Positions 1-7,214 of a stretch of 21,714 bases of DNA are shown here, piece after piece (position 1 is the stretch's first letter; each line of letters begins with the position of its first letter). This DNA is from a virus, in IMG/VR virus record IMGVR_UViG_3300020596_000281, positions 1 through 21,714 of that record. One strand, written 5' to 3'. The position numbers and the translations under genes were made by a program. The notes beneath the pieces are model-generated. The model did not search any database and was not told where the DNA came from. It saw only the letters and a program-made list of their open reading frames with translations.

Positions 1-727
1 CATTGGCCTTTCTGGTTCACTTGATGAATCATTGACAAACAAAATGGTCTTGGAAGGATTATTTGGTCCTGTTTCACAAGTGGCCACAACTAAAGAGTTA
101 ATGGATAAGGGCTATCTTTCCACTCTACATATAAAAGCTTTGGTATTAAAACATCCTACTTCGATTTGTCAGTTGGCACAAAAATGGACATATCAACAGG
201 AGATTGAATATATCATACAGAATGCGTCTAGAAATGTCTTTATCAAAAATCTGGCCTTGTCCCTGACCGGAAATACCTTGGTACTGTACAATTACGTACA
301 TAAACACGGCATTGCATTACATAAACTTATTGAAAAGAACTTACCCGAGGATAAGGTTCTTCATTTAGTTCATGGTAAGACAGATGTTGAAGTGCGCGAG
401 GAAATTAGAAAGATTATTTCACAATCATCAAATAATATAATCGTTGCATCATATGGCACCACCTCAACAGGTATAAACATGCCAAACCTACATAATACTA
501 TATTTGCATCACCAAGTAAATCCAGAATCAGGAACCTGCAATCCATTGGCCGAGGCCTACGTATTGGTACGGATGGATCGGACACACACGTATTGTATGA
601 CATTGCGGATGATCTACGTAAAAACAAGAAAGAAAACCATACACTTAAACATTTCCAGATCCGATTGAAACTATATGCATCGGAAAACTTTGATTATAAA
701 ATTTACAAAATTCAACTTAAGGATTAA
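1..727 (+). CDS. uvsW: UvsW-like RNA-DNA/DNA helicase, 3' part
   Basis: The reading frame is open from base 2, so this gene is cut by the window edge and the first ATG at 32 is internal. The product is the C-terminal half of the T4 UvsW superfamily-2 helicase, which unwinds R-loops and branched DNA and switches replication from origin-dependent to recombination-dependent mode. It opens with a GLSGSL segment (helicase motif III), followed by a stretch resembling T4 UvsW (FGPVSQVATTKELMDKG). Near the C-terminus are motif V (IIVASYGTTSTGIN) and motif VI (QSIGRGLR, with the arginine finger). The N-terminal Walker A/B half lies outside the window. The downstream gene starts 4 bases after the stop, so they probably share a transcript. 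Family assignment rests on motif order and remembered similarity to T4 UvsW. Confidence 0.93.
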   Translation, partial: IGLSGSLDESLTNKMVLEGLFGPVSQVATTKELMDKGYLSTLHIKALVLKHPTSICQLAQKWTYQQEIEYIIQNASRNVFIKNLALSLTGNTLVLYNYVHKHGIALHKLIEKNLPEDKVLHLVHGKTDVEVREEIRKIISQSSNNIIVASYGTTSTGINMPNLHNTIFASPSKSRIRNLQSIGRGLRIGTDGSDTHVLYDIADDLRKNKKENHTLKHFQIRLKLYASENFDYKIYKIQLKD

Positions 728-731
728 CAGA

Positions 732-1214
732 ATGGATATTAAACTATTCCGATTACAGAGCGGCGAGGATATCATAACACATTACGAATACATTAATAAT
801 CAGGAAGATATGCCGGCCCACTACAAGATTACCAATCCTCTAAAGATTGTTTACCTTACCCCAGGTCTAATGAGTAATAAATTCATGGTATCATTATTGC
901 CTTGGATATTCACCTCCCTGACCAAGGATAAGGAATTCATCCTAATGCCACGCGATATATTGACCATGGCTAATCCTTCAGATAAACTACTTGCTTACTA
1001 CATAAGCATTAACACCAAGATAAATGAAATGTTTGAGGATATAGAAATGTCTGATGAGGATAATGAAAAAACACTATCGTCTTTCGGCGGTAGTGTTGAG
1101 GAAGAATTGGATATGATGGATGAGAATGAGGAACAATTACAAGGTGAGGAGTATCTAGAAATGATAAGAAAGACATTAACAAAGGTTCCAACTAATAAGA
1201 AAAGACTACATTAA
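732..1214 (+). CDS. Conserved T4-like phage protein of unknown function
   Basis: A 160-residue protein. I chose ATG 732, just after the uvsW stop, because the protein then begins MDIKLFRLQSGEDIITHYE; the frame is open further upstream to an ATG at 675, but that would overlap uvsW by about 50 bases. A start of this type (K-L-F-R-x-x-S-G-E-D/E-I) followed by a short beta-rich domain (residues about 1-70) is one I associate with small conserved proteins in T4-like cyanophages and relatives, sometimes described as Sm/Hfq-like; that fold is an inference. The C-terminal half (about residues 100-150) is strongly acidic (clusters of E and D) and ends in a basic tail (KVPTNKKRLH). It sits between uvsW and the late sigma factor gene. 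No catalytic motif is visible and I assign no function. Confidence 0.85.
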   Translation: MDIKLFRLQSGEDIITHYEYINNQEDMPAHYKITNPLKIVYLTPGLMSNKFMVSLLPWIFTSLTKDKEFILMPRDILTMANPSDKLLAYYISINTKINEMFEDIEMSDEDNEKTLSSFGGSVEEELDMMDENEEQLQGEEYLEMIRKTLTKVPTNKKRLH

Positions 1215-1305
1215 GAGGTCCTAGTTCCTCCATATAAGGCAATATCAAAAGGGACAGTCCTGTTATAACACGAATGGCAACACTTGGCAAGAAAAAAATG
1301 AGAAA

Positions 1306-2043
1306 ATGACAGAAAAAACAATAAGAAAAAAGAAAAATGTCAATGCAGTGCATTATGTTGATAATAAGAAGTTCCTGGATGAAATTAAGAAGCATAAAGC
1401 TAAGGTCGCGGCGGCGAAGCTGGCAGGCAAGCCCGAACCAAGGCTTAATGATTACCTAGGTGGTTGCATCATGAAAATTGGTGCTAAGGTGTCAACCATA
1501 CCTAAATTCTATGGGTATTCATTCCGTGAGGAAATGGTTTCCGATGGAATTGAAAACTGTATTCTCTATTTTGACCGATTTGATGCGGACAAATATGACA
1601 ATCCATTTGCATATTATACCCAGATCATGGTGTGGGCCTTTGTCCGCCGTATCAATAAGGAAGAAAAGAACCGATATATCATATATAAGAATTTCGAAGT
1701 TTCTATGATTAACAATGGACAAATTGACACATTGACAGATGAAAATGATAACTTGATTTCCGTGCCAATGTATGATAATATATTGGTGTTCATTGCTCGT
1801 TACGAATTCAAGGAACTAAAAAAGAAATTCAAACGGGCCATCATGAAAGGAAACGTTAAGTATTCCGATATTGTTGATTTGTGCTCGGAAATAGTCAAGT
1901 CACAAGGAATCTCTCCCGCTACATTGGTACAAGAGGTACTAGGTGAGATTATAATCACCCAAAAACAACTTGGTTGGTTCCACGAAATAATGAAAAGTCA
2001 TGGACACAATGACACATATAAACCCAAGGAAATTAAAGATTGA
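1306..2043 (+). CDS. 55: Late-transcription sigma factor, gp55-like
   Basis: A 245-residue protein related to T4 gp55, the divergent sigma factor that directs host RNA polymerase to late promoters together with the sliding clamp. The N-terminus is lysine-rich; the segments YVDNKKFLDEIKKHK, EMVSDGIENCI and FDADKYDNPFAYYTQIMVWAFVRRINKEEK line up with T4 gp55 ([50 protein letters not shown]), which is the sigma region-2 core. It is longer than T4 gp55 (185 residues), with extra sequence at the C-terminus. The start is uncertain because the upstream ribosome site is weak (A-rich, no clear GGAG). Its stop overlaps the TTG start of gene 47, so the two are translationally coupled. No T4-type TATAAATA late promoter was noticed in the window, so the target sequence of this sigma may differ. 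Confidence 0.9.
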   Translation: MTEKTIRKKKNVNAVHYVDNKKFLDEIKKHKAKVAAAKLAGKPEPRLNDYLGGCIMKIGAKVSTIPKFYGYSFREEMVSDGIENCILYFDRFDADKYDNPFAYYTQIMVWAFVRRINKEEKNRYIIYKNFEVSMINNGQIDTLTDENDNLISVPMYDNILVFIARYEFKELKKKFKRAIMKGNVKYSDIVDLCSEIVKSQGISPATLVQEVLGEIIITQKQLGWFHEIMKSHGHNDTYKPKEIKD

Positions 2044-3122
2044 AACTAGCCCTTATTACGGATCTTCATTACGGAATACGCAATGACAGCCCTATATTCT
2101 ATAACTATCAAGAGAAATCAAACCAGTTATTTTTTGAAACTCTGCGTAACAGAGGCATAACTGATATTATCTGTCTTGGTGATTTATATGACCGGAAGAA
2201 GTATGTTAATTATGTGACGGCCTCCCGCGCCAGAACGGACTTTTTGGATATAGTTGATGCTAGATTCAATATGTCCATTATTGCGGGCAACCATGATATC
2301 TATCATAAGAATCATTCCGAAATTAATGCTCTAAAAGAATTGGTGCATGGTAGATATACAAATATTGAATGTATATTTGAGTTGAAATCAAAATTCTATG
2401 ATAGCACAGAAATCCTTCTCTTGCCATGGATCAACGATGCCAATTATGATGCAACGTTGCAGGTTATAAACAAGACGACAGCACAAATATGTTTCGGTCA
2501 CCTTGAATTGGATGGTTTTGAAATGGATAAAGGAGTTATAAATCATGGCGGCATGGCGTCTAATATGTTTGATCGTTTTGATCTTGTTTGTTCTGGCCAC
2601 TTTCACCATAAATCTTCGAGAGGAAATATCAACTACCTGGGAGCCGCCTATGAGTTCACTTGGGCTGATTGGAACGACCCCCGAGGATTCACAATCTTTG
2701 ATACGGATACGAGAGAATTAGAGTTCATTAAGAACCCATATAATATGTTTAATATGATTGCATATGATGATGAAAACAACTTGAATGAGTTGCAGAATGA
2801 TGTTAAGAATGGTGATTTTTCCAAGTATAAGGACACCTACGTCCGAATTGTTTCTCTTAAGAAAACCAACCCATATTTGTTTGATCAATTTCTTGATAAG
2901 TTATATAAAGCAGGTCCACAAGACATTACCGTTGTGGAAGATGCCTCGCTTTTTGTTGAGGAATCTGAAACCGAAATGGTAAATCAGGGCGAAGATACGA
3001 TAACTATTTTAAACAAATATATTGACGGACTAAAAATGGATACCGATGCCCCGCGCGTTAAAGAAATGATGAAGTCCATTTACATGGAAGCAATCGCTCT
3101 TAAGGAAACACATGACCAGTGA
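2040..3122 (+). CDS. 47: Recombination endonuclease subunit gp47 (Mre11/SbcD-like)
   Basis: A 360-residue metallophosphoesterase, the nuclease subunit that works with gp46 to resect DNA ends for recombination-dependent replication. The calcineurin-type motifs are intact: D8-L-H10 (TDLHYG), GDLYDRK around D48, GNHD at 83-86, GHLELDG, and the metal-binding SGHFHHKS. NDPRGFTIFDTDTRELEF matches the T4 gp47 segment NDPRGFWMFDTETERTEF. Length is close to T4 gp47 (339). The start is TTG at 2040, which overlaps the TGA of gene 55 (ATTGA); an AAGGA at 2026-2030 gives good spacing, and I see no better in-frame ATG near the conserved N-terminus. The C-terminal part (about 240-360) corresponds to the capping and gp46-binding region. 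Its last bases overlap the next gene. Confidence 0.95.
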   Translation: MKLALITDLHYGIRNDSPIFYNYQEKSNQLFFETLRNRGITDIICLGDLYDRKKYVNYVTASRARTDFLDIVDARFNMSIIAGNHDIYHKNHSEINALKELVHGRYTNIECIFELKSKFYDSTEILLLPWINDANYDATLQVINKTTAQICFGHLELDGFEMDKGVINHGGMASNMFDRFDLVCSGHFHHKSSRGNINYLGAAYEFTWADWNDPRGFTIFDTDTRELEFIKNPYNMFNMIAYDDENNLNELQNDVKNGDFSKYKDTYVRIVSLKKTNPYLFDQFLDKLYKAGPQDITVVEDASLFVEESETEMVNQGEDTITILNKYIDGLKMDTDAPRVKEMMKSIYMEAIALKETHDQ

Positions 3123-3834
3123 TGTAGCATACCTGTTTGATATTGACGGAACACTTACTCCTTCCCGCCAGGCTATGGATGAAAAGTTTCGTCAGAAATT
3201 TATGCAATTTCAAATGCAGAATACCACCTATCTGGTGACCGGTTCTGATTGTGGCAAGACATTAAATCAGGTGGGCTTCCAATGTATATTTCTTGCAAAG
3301 TTGACCTTCCATTGTTGCGGCAATGAAGTACGCGATAAAGGCAAGGTGGTTTTTCGCAATGAGTGGGCGCCAAGTACCGAAGTGATTGAATATCTTAGTA
3401 AACTATTGGAACGTTCCAAGTTTCCTCCTGCATCACGTACCTCTAATTTTATAGAATACCGGGAAGGCTCAATTAATTTTTCAATTGTTGGTCGTAATGC
3501 TAATAAAGATGAACGTCAGTGCTATATAGAGTTTGATAAGAAAAACGGCGATAGAATTCGCATAGCCGAAATCATGAGACAAGAGTTTCCTGAATTGACA
3601 GTACAAGTTGGTGGAGAAACTGGCCTTGATATAATGCCCCTGGGCTTTGATAAGAGTCAAGTATTATCTTATATACACGAAAAGAAACTGGTGTTTTTTG
3701 GTGATGCGATATTCCCATACGGCAATGATTATAGTATAGCAACAATGATAGAAAAGAACCCGCATAATAAGGTGTTTTCCGTTCGTGGCTGGAAAGATGT
3801 GGATGCGTTGTTGTTTAGTGGAGAAAACGATTGA
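3112..3834 (+). CDS. Eukaryotic-type phosphomannomutase (HAD-IIB)
   Basis: A 240-residue HAD-superfamily enzyme resembling eukaryotic PMM1/PMM2, which interconverts mannose-6-phosphate and mannose-1-phosphate, the precursor of GDP-mannose. Visible features: D10-I-D12-G-T ([13 protein letters not shown]), with the catalytic aspartate pair; TGSDCGKT like the PMM GGSDFEK; the cap-domain signature [24 protein letters not shown], matching PMM [40 protein letters not shown]; and [13 protein letters not shown], matching GDKTMPGGNDHEI. It starts with ATG 3112 behind AAGGA, overlaps gene 47 by 11 bases, and its TGA overlaps the TTG of gene 46, so it is fully embedded in the 47-46 operon. Bacterial PMMs of the alpha-D-phosphohexomutase type are unrelated. 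It could equally act on a related hexose phosphate. The downstream glycosyltransferases would be natural users of the product. Confidence 0.88.
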   Translation: [240 protein letters not shown]

Positions 3835-5546
3835 TAATATTTGAAACCTTACGATATAAAAATCTATTAAGTACAGGCAATGTATTCACCGAGATAAATC
3901 TACACAAATCAAAAAATACGCTTATTGTGGGCAAAAATGGTTCCGGTAAAACAACGATTCTTGACGCACTGACCTATGTGCTTTTTGGTAAGCCTTTCCG
4001 CAATGTAAACAAACCAGGTATTATTAACTCCACCAACCGCGAGGAATTGGTAGTTGAACTTGAATTCACTATTGCTGCGCATCGGTATAAAATCATTCGG
4101 GGCATGAAACCAAATATATTTGAAATATACAAAGATGATAAGCTTCTTGATCAAACGACCAAGATGGCCGATTATCAGTCGTTACTAGAAAACTACATTA
4201 TCAAAATGAATTTCAAGACCTTTACGCAGGTCGTTATTCTTGGCGCGGCCACTTTCAGACCATTTATGCAATTAACTCCAGCCACTCGTCGTAGTGTAAT
4301 TGAGGACCTGCTGGACATTCAGATTTTCTCAACCATGAACGTGGTTGCAAAACAGAAATTACAGACTAACAAGGAAGACCTCGAAAAGAACCGCACACTA
4401 TCCGCGTTAACAGAAGAAAAGGTACGAGTTCTCCGCAAAACACTCGACGGTCTAACGGCTGCTGATGATCGTCGGCATGTCGAACTGCTTGACAAGATTA
4501 ATGAAGCACAAGAAAGTATTGATATTCTTGAAGCGGGACAGAAACGTGTGCCCGACCTCGAAGCACTACTTATTGCATATACAAAAGCAATACGCGACCA
4601 AAATGTAGACTTATCGGAATACCAGGATCTACATTCAAAGATCAAGGCCAATGTTGAGCATGAAACGGATGAAAGGTCCTTTTTTCACGACAACGAAACA
4701 TGCCCGACCTGTAAGCAGGGAATGAGCCATGACCTCCGCGCCGAAACGCAGAAAAAGAATGATGGTAAAATAGACGAATATGCCGCGGCCCTATCAAAGA
4801 TAGTGATAAAGATAGCAAACTATAGAAAAGATATCGATGTTATTGAACAAGATAAATTCAAGGCCCAAACCGAGCTATCCACGCTTAGAAGCAAGAAAGT
4901 GGAGATAGACCATTATCGTAAGCAGATAATTAACACCCAAAAACAGATAGACAAGTCAGACGTTGCAATGGACATTTTGCAAGATACCACAGATGCATTG
5001 CAGATGGGTGTGGATGAACGGCAAATCCTTGAAGATGAAAAGTCAGGATTGCTTGTGGACCGTCAATATTATGATATGATTATAAGTCTATTGAAAGACG
5101 GCGGCATCAAGACCAAAATTATCAAACAATATCTTCCGTTAATCAACAAATACATTAATCAGTATCTTGCGGCCATGGAATTTTATGTCGGTTTCAATAT
5201 AAACGAGCAATTTGAGGAAACAATCAAATCTCGTTTCCGTGACGAATTTACCTATGATAACTTTTCCGAAGGTGAAAAGAAACGAATCGACTTGGCCATC
5301 CTTTTTGCTTGGCGTACTATTGCCAAACTTAAGAATTCCATTAATACCAATCTGCTTATGTTTGATGAAACCTTCGATTCCTCACTGGACGGCGAAGGAA
5401 CGGATGAATTTATGAAAATATTAAATACCTTGACTTCCGATAGTAATGTGTTTGTGATTTCACACAAACGCGATCAACTACTTGAAAAATTCGAAAAAGT
5501 AATCCGTTTCGAGAAAATAAAAGATTTTAGCCAGATTGTGGAGTAA
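3831..5546 (+). CDS. 46: Recombination endonuclease subunit gp46 (Rad50/SbcC-like ATPase)
   Basis: A 571-residue SMC/Rad50-type ATPase, partner of gp47. Walker A is G34-KNGSGK-T41; a Q-loop region follows (FKTFTQVVILGAATFRPFMQL). A long charged coiled coil runs from about 180 to 430, interrupted by a zinc hook, C291-P-T-C294. The ABC signature is F478-SEGEKKR and Walker B is LLMFD512-E513, followed by the D-loop SSLDGEG; a switch histidine lies in FVISHKR. Length is close to T4 gp46 (560). The start is TTG at 3831, overlapping the TGA of the phosphomannomutase gene, with GTGGAG at 3818-3823 as ribosome site. Gene 46 is normally next to gene 47; here one extra gene separates them. A consensus promoter begins a few bases after the stop. 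Confidence 0.96.
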   Translation: MIIFETLRYKNLLSTGNVFTEINLHKSKNTLIVGKNGSGKTTILDALTYVLFGKPFRNVNKPGIINSTNREELVVELEFTIAAHRYKIIRGMKPNIFEIYKDDKLLDQTTKMADYQSLLENYIIKMNFKTFTQVVILGAATFRPFMQLTPATRRSVIEDLLDIQIFSTMNVVAKQKLQTNKEDLEKNRTLSALTEEKVRVLRKTLDGLTAADDRRHVELLDKINEAQESIDILEAGQKRVPDLEALLIAYTKAIRDQNVDLSEYQDLHSKIKANVEHETDERSFFHDNETCPTCKQGMSHDLRAETQKKNDGKIDEYAAALSKIVIKIANYRKDIDVIEQDKFKAQTELSTLRSKKVEIDHYRKQIINTQKQIDKSDVAMDILQDTTDALQMGVDERQILEDEKSGLLVDRQYYDMIISLLKDGGIKTKIIKQYLPLINKYINQYLAAMEFYVGFNINEQFEETIKSRFRDEFTYDNFSEGEKKRIDLAILFAWRTIAKLKNSINTNLLMFDETFDSSLDGEGTDEFMKILNTLTSDSNVFVISHKRDQLLEKFEKVIRFEKIKDFSQIVE

Positions 5547-5552
5547 TTACAC

Positions 5553-5581
5553 TTGCTTTCCTTTGATTGCCGTGTTATAAT
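5553..5581 (+). promoter_or_regulatory. Sigma-70-type promoter
   Basis: TTGCTT (5553-5558) and a perfect TATAAT (5576-5581) are separated by 17 bases, just after the gene 46 stop and about 30 bases before the next start. It would drive the DruA-like gene, which ends in a terminator, making a single-gene unit. Confidence 0.8.
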
Positions 5582-5613
5582 AGCCATATTGTCACTAAAG
5601 GAATTGCTTCGCA

Positions 5614-6948
5614 ATGGAAATAAAACAATTGAACGATACTGAGAACCCTGAATCCCTGAATATTGCAATGGGCAAACAAAACAAGATTGATGCCAATCTC
5701 GAAAAGCAATGGGACGAATACCTCGAAGATGAAAAGGACTCGGAACCAGTTGTGGTTGATGAGGCCAAGATGATTGCACGTATCATTAAGGAACTATCCA
5801 ATGTTTCCTCAATGACCGTAGAAGAATATACCCTTTATCAAAAGTGGTGTGAAGTTCATGAGAAATACCCTGCTTCGGAATCTGTAAATCTTTTAGGCAA
5901 GCGGCCACTCTTAAATCATGATCAAATATTGGCCATTGAACATGTTAAACGCAATATCTGGTACCCCGAAACACCAGACGATTATCTTAAGCTACAACCC
6001 GAACTAATATATACCGAGAACAGTTTTGGTGCTATTGAGAACTTCCCCGGACCAGAACTGTGGAATGCTATCCGCACATTTTCGTCCACAATGAAAAACA
6101 ATAATAACATTGGCCGAAACCTAAATTTCATTGTGCAAGATAAAGTTTCAAAGAAGTATCTTGGTACTATTTGTATTTCATCTGATTTCCTTGACTTAAC
6201 GCCACGCGATAAGTTCATAGGCTGGAGCCGAGAGATAAAGACACAAGGTCATATGATTAACCACACCGCAATTGGTTCAACAATTGTGCCGTTGCAGCCC
6301 TTGGGCTTCAACTATGTGGGCGGCAAACTTTTGGCCTTGCTATGTCTTTCGGATACCGTGCAAGAGGAATGGAAGAGGCAATATAAAGACGTTCTGGTAG
6401 GTGTAACCACCACAAGTCTGTACGGCTCCTTTTCCCAGTACCAAAACCTAAAACATTGGCATAAGCGCGGCCATTCTTCTGGTTCAGTGTCTTATGAACC
6501 TATGAAGGAAACAATTTACCTGATCCGGGACTGGCTCAAGTTGAATTACCCCCGCAAATACTTTGAATGGTATGTGGCAACAAAGACAACAGGTCAGCCA
6601 TATAAGCGTGACCATCGCAACAGATCGTTGACCTTTGCATATTCTAAATTGAAGATTCCAAAGGACTTACAGAGGTCAAAACATGAACGTGGCATTTATT
6701 TCTCGGCCTTGTATGATAATTCAAAGGAATTCTTACGCAAGGAAATTACCGAGGAAACATTGGTTAAGTCCTTTGATACGAAAACTGAAACCCTTGTTCA
6801 ACTCTGGAAAGATAAGTACGCAGGAAAGCGCATTAATGCTTTGCTGGCGGACAACAGAACCAATTTTGAAACATTATACTACGATGATCTCATATATATG
6901 GATTGGGAAGAAACTAAGAATAAATATCTAGCCGAAGTGGGAAGATAA
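5614..6948 (+). CDS. DUF4338 / DruA-like protein
   Basis: A 444-residue protein. I recognise features I associate with the DUF4338 family, to which DruA of the Druantia anti-phage system belongs: a segment NLNFIVQDKVSKKYLG (about 169-184), GTICISSDFL, R198-DKFIGWS, then IVPLQPLGFNYVGGKLLALL and the signature T265-TTSLYG. The last third is rich in K, R and aromatic residues (HWHKRGHSSGS; QPYKRDHRNRSL), consistent with nucleic-acid binding. The N-terminal 60 residues are charged and low in complexity. It has its own promoter and is followed by a strong terminator, so it is expressed separately from the 46/47 operon, probably early. Biochemical function is unknown to me; the family link is from memory of motif pattern and needs a profile search. 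ATG 5614 is preceded by AAAGGAA at a longer than usual distance (5597-5603). Confidence 0.7.
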   Translation: MEIKQLNDTENPESLNIAMGKQNKIDANLEKQWDEYLEDEKDSEPVVVDEAKMIARIIKELSNVSSMTVEEYTLYQKWCEVHEKYPASESVNLLGKRPLLNHDQILAIEHVKRNIWYPETPDDYLKLQPELIYTENSFGAIENFPGPELWNAIRTFSSTMKNNNNIGRNLNFIVQDKVSKKYLGTICISSDFLDLTPRDKFIGWSREIKTQGHMINHTAIGSTIVPLQPLGFNYVGGKLLALLCLSDTVQEEWKRQYKDVLVGVTTTSLYGSFSQYQNLKHWHKRGHSSGSVSYEPMKETIYLIRDWLKLNYPRKYFEWYVATKTTGQPYKRDHRNRSLTFAYSKLKIPKDLQRSKHERGIYFSALYDNSKEFLRKEITEETLVKSFDTKTETLVQLWKDKYAGKRINALLADNRTNFETLYYDDLIYMDWEETKNKYLAEVGR

Positions 6949-6949
6949 C

Positions 6950-6966
6950 GTAACTTTTAAAGTTAC
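6950..6966. repeat. Short palindrome after the DruA-like gene
   Basis: GTAACTTT and AAAGTTAC flank a single central T, a perfect 8-bp dyad starting two bases after the stop codon. It lies next to the terminator hairpin and may be part of transcript-end structure or a protein site. Confidence 0.5.
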
Positions 6967-6975
6967 TGATTAATC

Positions 6976-7010
6976 AAAGGTTGTAAGAATTTACTCTTAC
7001 AACCTTTTTT
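6976..7010 (+). terminator. Rho-independent terminator
   Basis: The arms AAAGGTTGTAAGA (6976-6988) and TCTTACAACCTTT (6995-7007) are perfectly complementary over 13 bp around a 6-base loop, and the 3' arm runs into six T residues (7005-7010). It ends the DruA-like transcript. Being flanked by A and T runs, it could also act on the opposite strand. Confidence 0.92.
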
Positions 7011-7026
7011 GTTGCTGAAAGTTATT

Positions 7027-7185
7027 ATGGAGGGTGCGTCGGAATGTCACACTTGTAATTCCACAATTAGTTCTTATATGGAGTGTATGAGACAGTTTAC
7101 TATTGAGACAGAAAACAGCTATGCTTTCCATGCATGTCTGCTATGTCTTTTTGTGTATAGTATAAACCAATTTAATCTGATATAA
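7027..7185 (+). CDS. Possible 52-residue CxxC peptide
   Basis: Small open frame in the about 200-base gap between the terminator and the CobT-like gene. It has two metal-ligand-like pairs: C7-H-T-C10 near the N-terminus and H35-A-C37-L-L-C40, spaced like a small zinc ribbon. The C-terminus is hydrophobic (CLLCLFVYSINQF). There is no clear ribosome site before ATG 7027; a later in-frame ATG at 7078 is an alternative but would lose the first cysteine pair. The stop overlaps the -10 box of the following promoter. No family recognised. It may be a chance frame in a leader region; the paired CxxC motifs are the only reason to list it. Confidence 0.35.
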   Translation: MEGASECHTCNSTISSYMECMRQFTIETENSYAFHACLLCLFVYSINQFNLI

Positions 7186-7186
7186 T
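7178..7186 (+). promoter_or_regulatory. Extended -10 promoter for the CobT-like gene
   Basis: TGATATAAT at 7178-7186 is a full extended -10 (TG-N-TATAAT). There is no good -35 at 16-18 bases, which extended -10 promoters tolerate. It lies 29 bases before ATG 7215, where AGGAAA at 7205-7210 gives the ribosome site. Confidence 0.6.
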
Positions 7187-7214
7187 AATACCAAGAATCG
7201 AATCAGGAAACAAA

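Noticed and set aside
1215-1305. Imperfect palindromes (GAGG..CTAG..CCTC and GGACaGTCC) before gene 55
   Set aside because: Stems are short or mismatched and there is no T-run, so neither a terminator nor an operator can be supported.
1274-1309. 11-residue frame ending on the gene 55 start (ATGA)
   Set aside because: Very short, lysine-rich, no ribosome site; probably an effect of the A-rich leader.
1724-1752. TTGACA followed by GATAAC at promoter spacing inside gene 55
   Set aside because: It lies in the middle of a conserved coding region with no gene start nearby and a poor -10, so it reads as chance.
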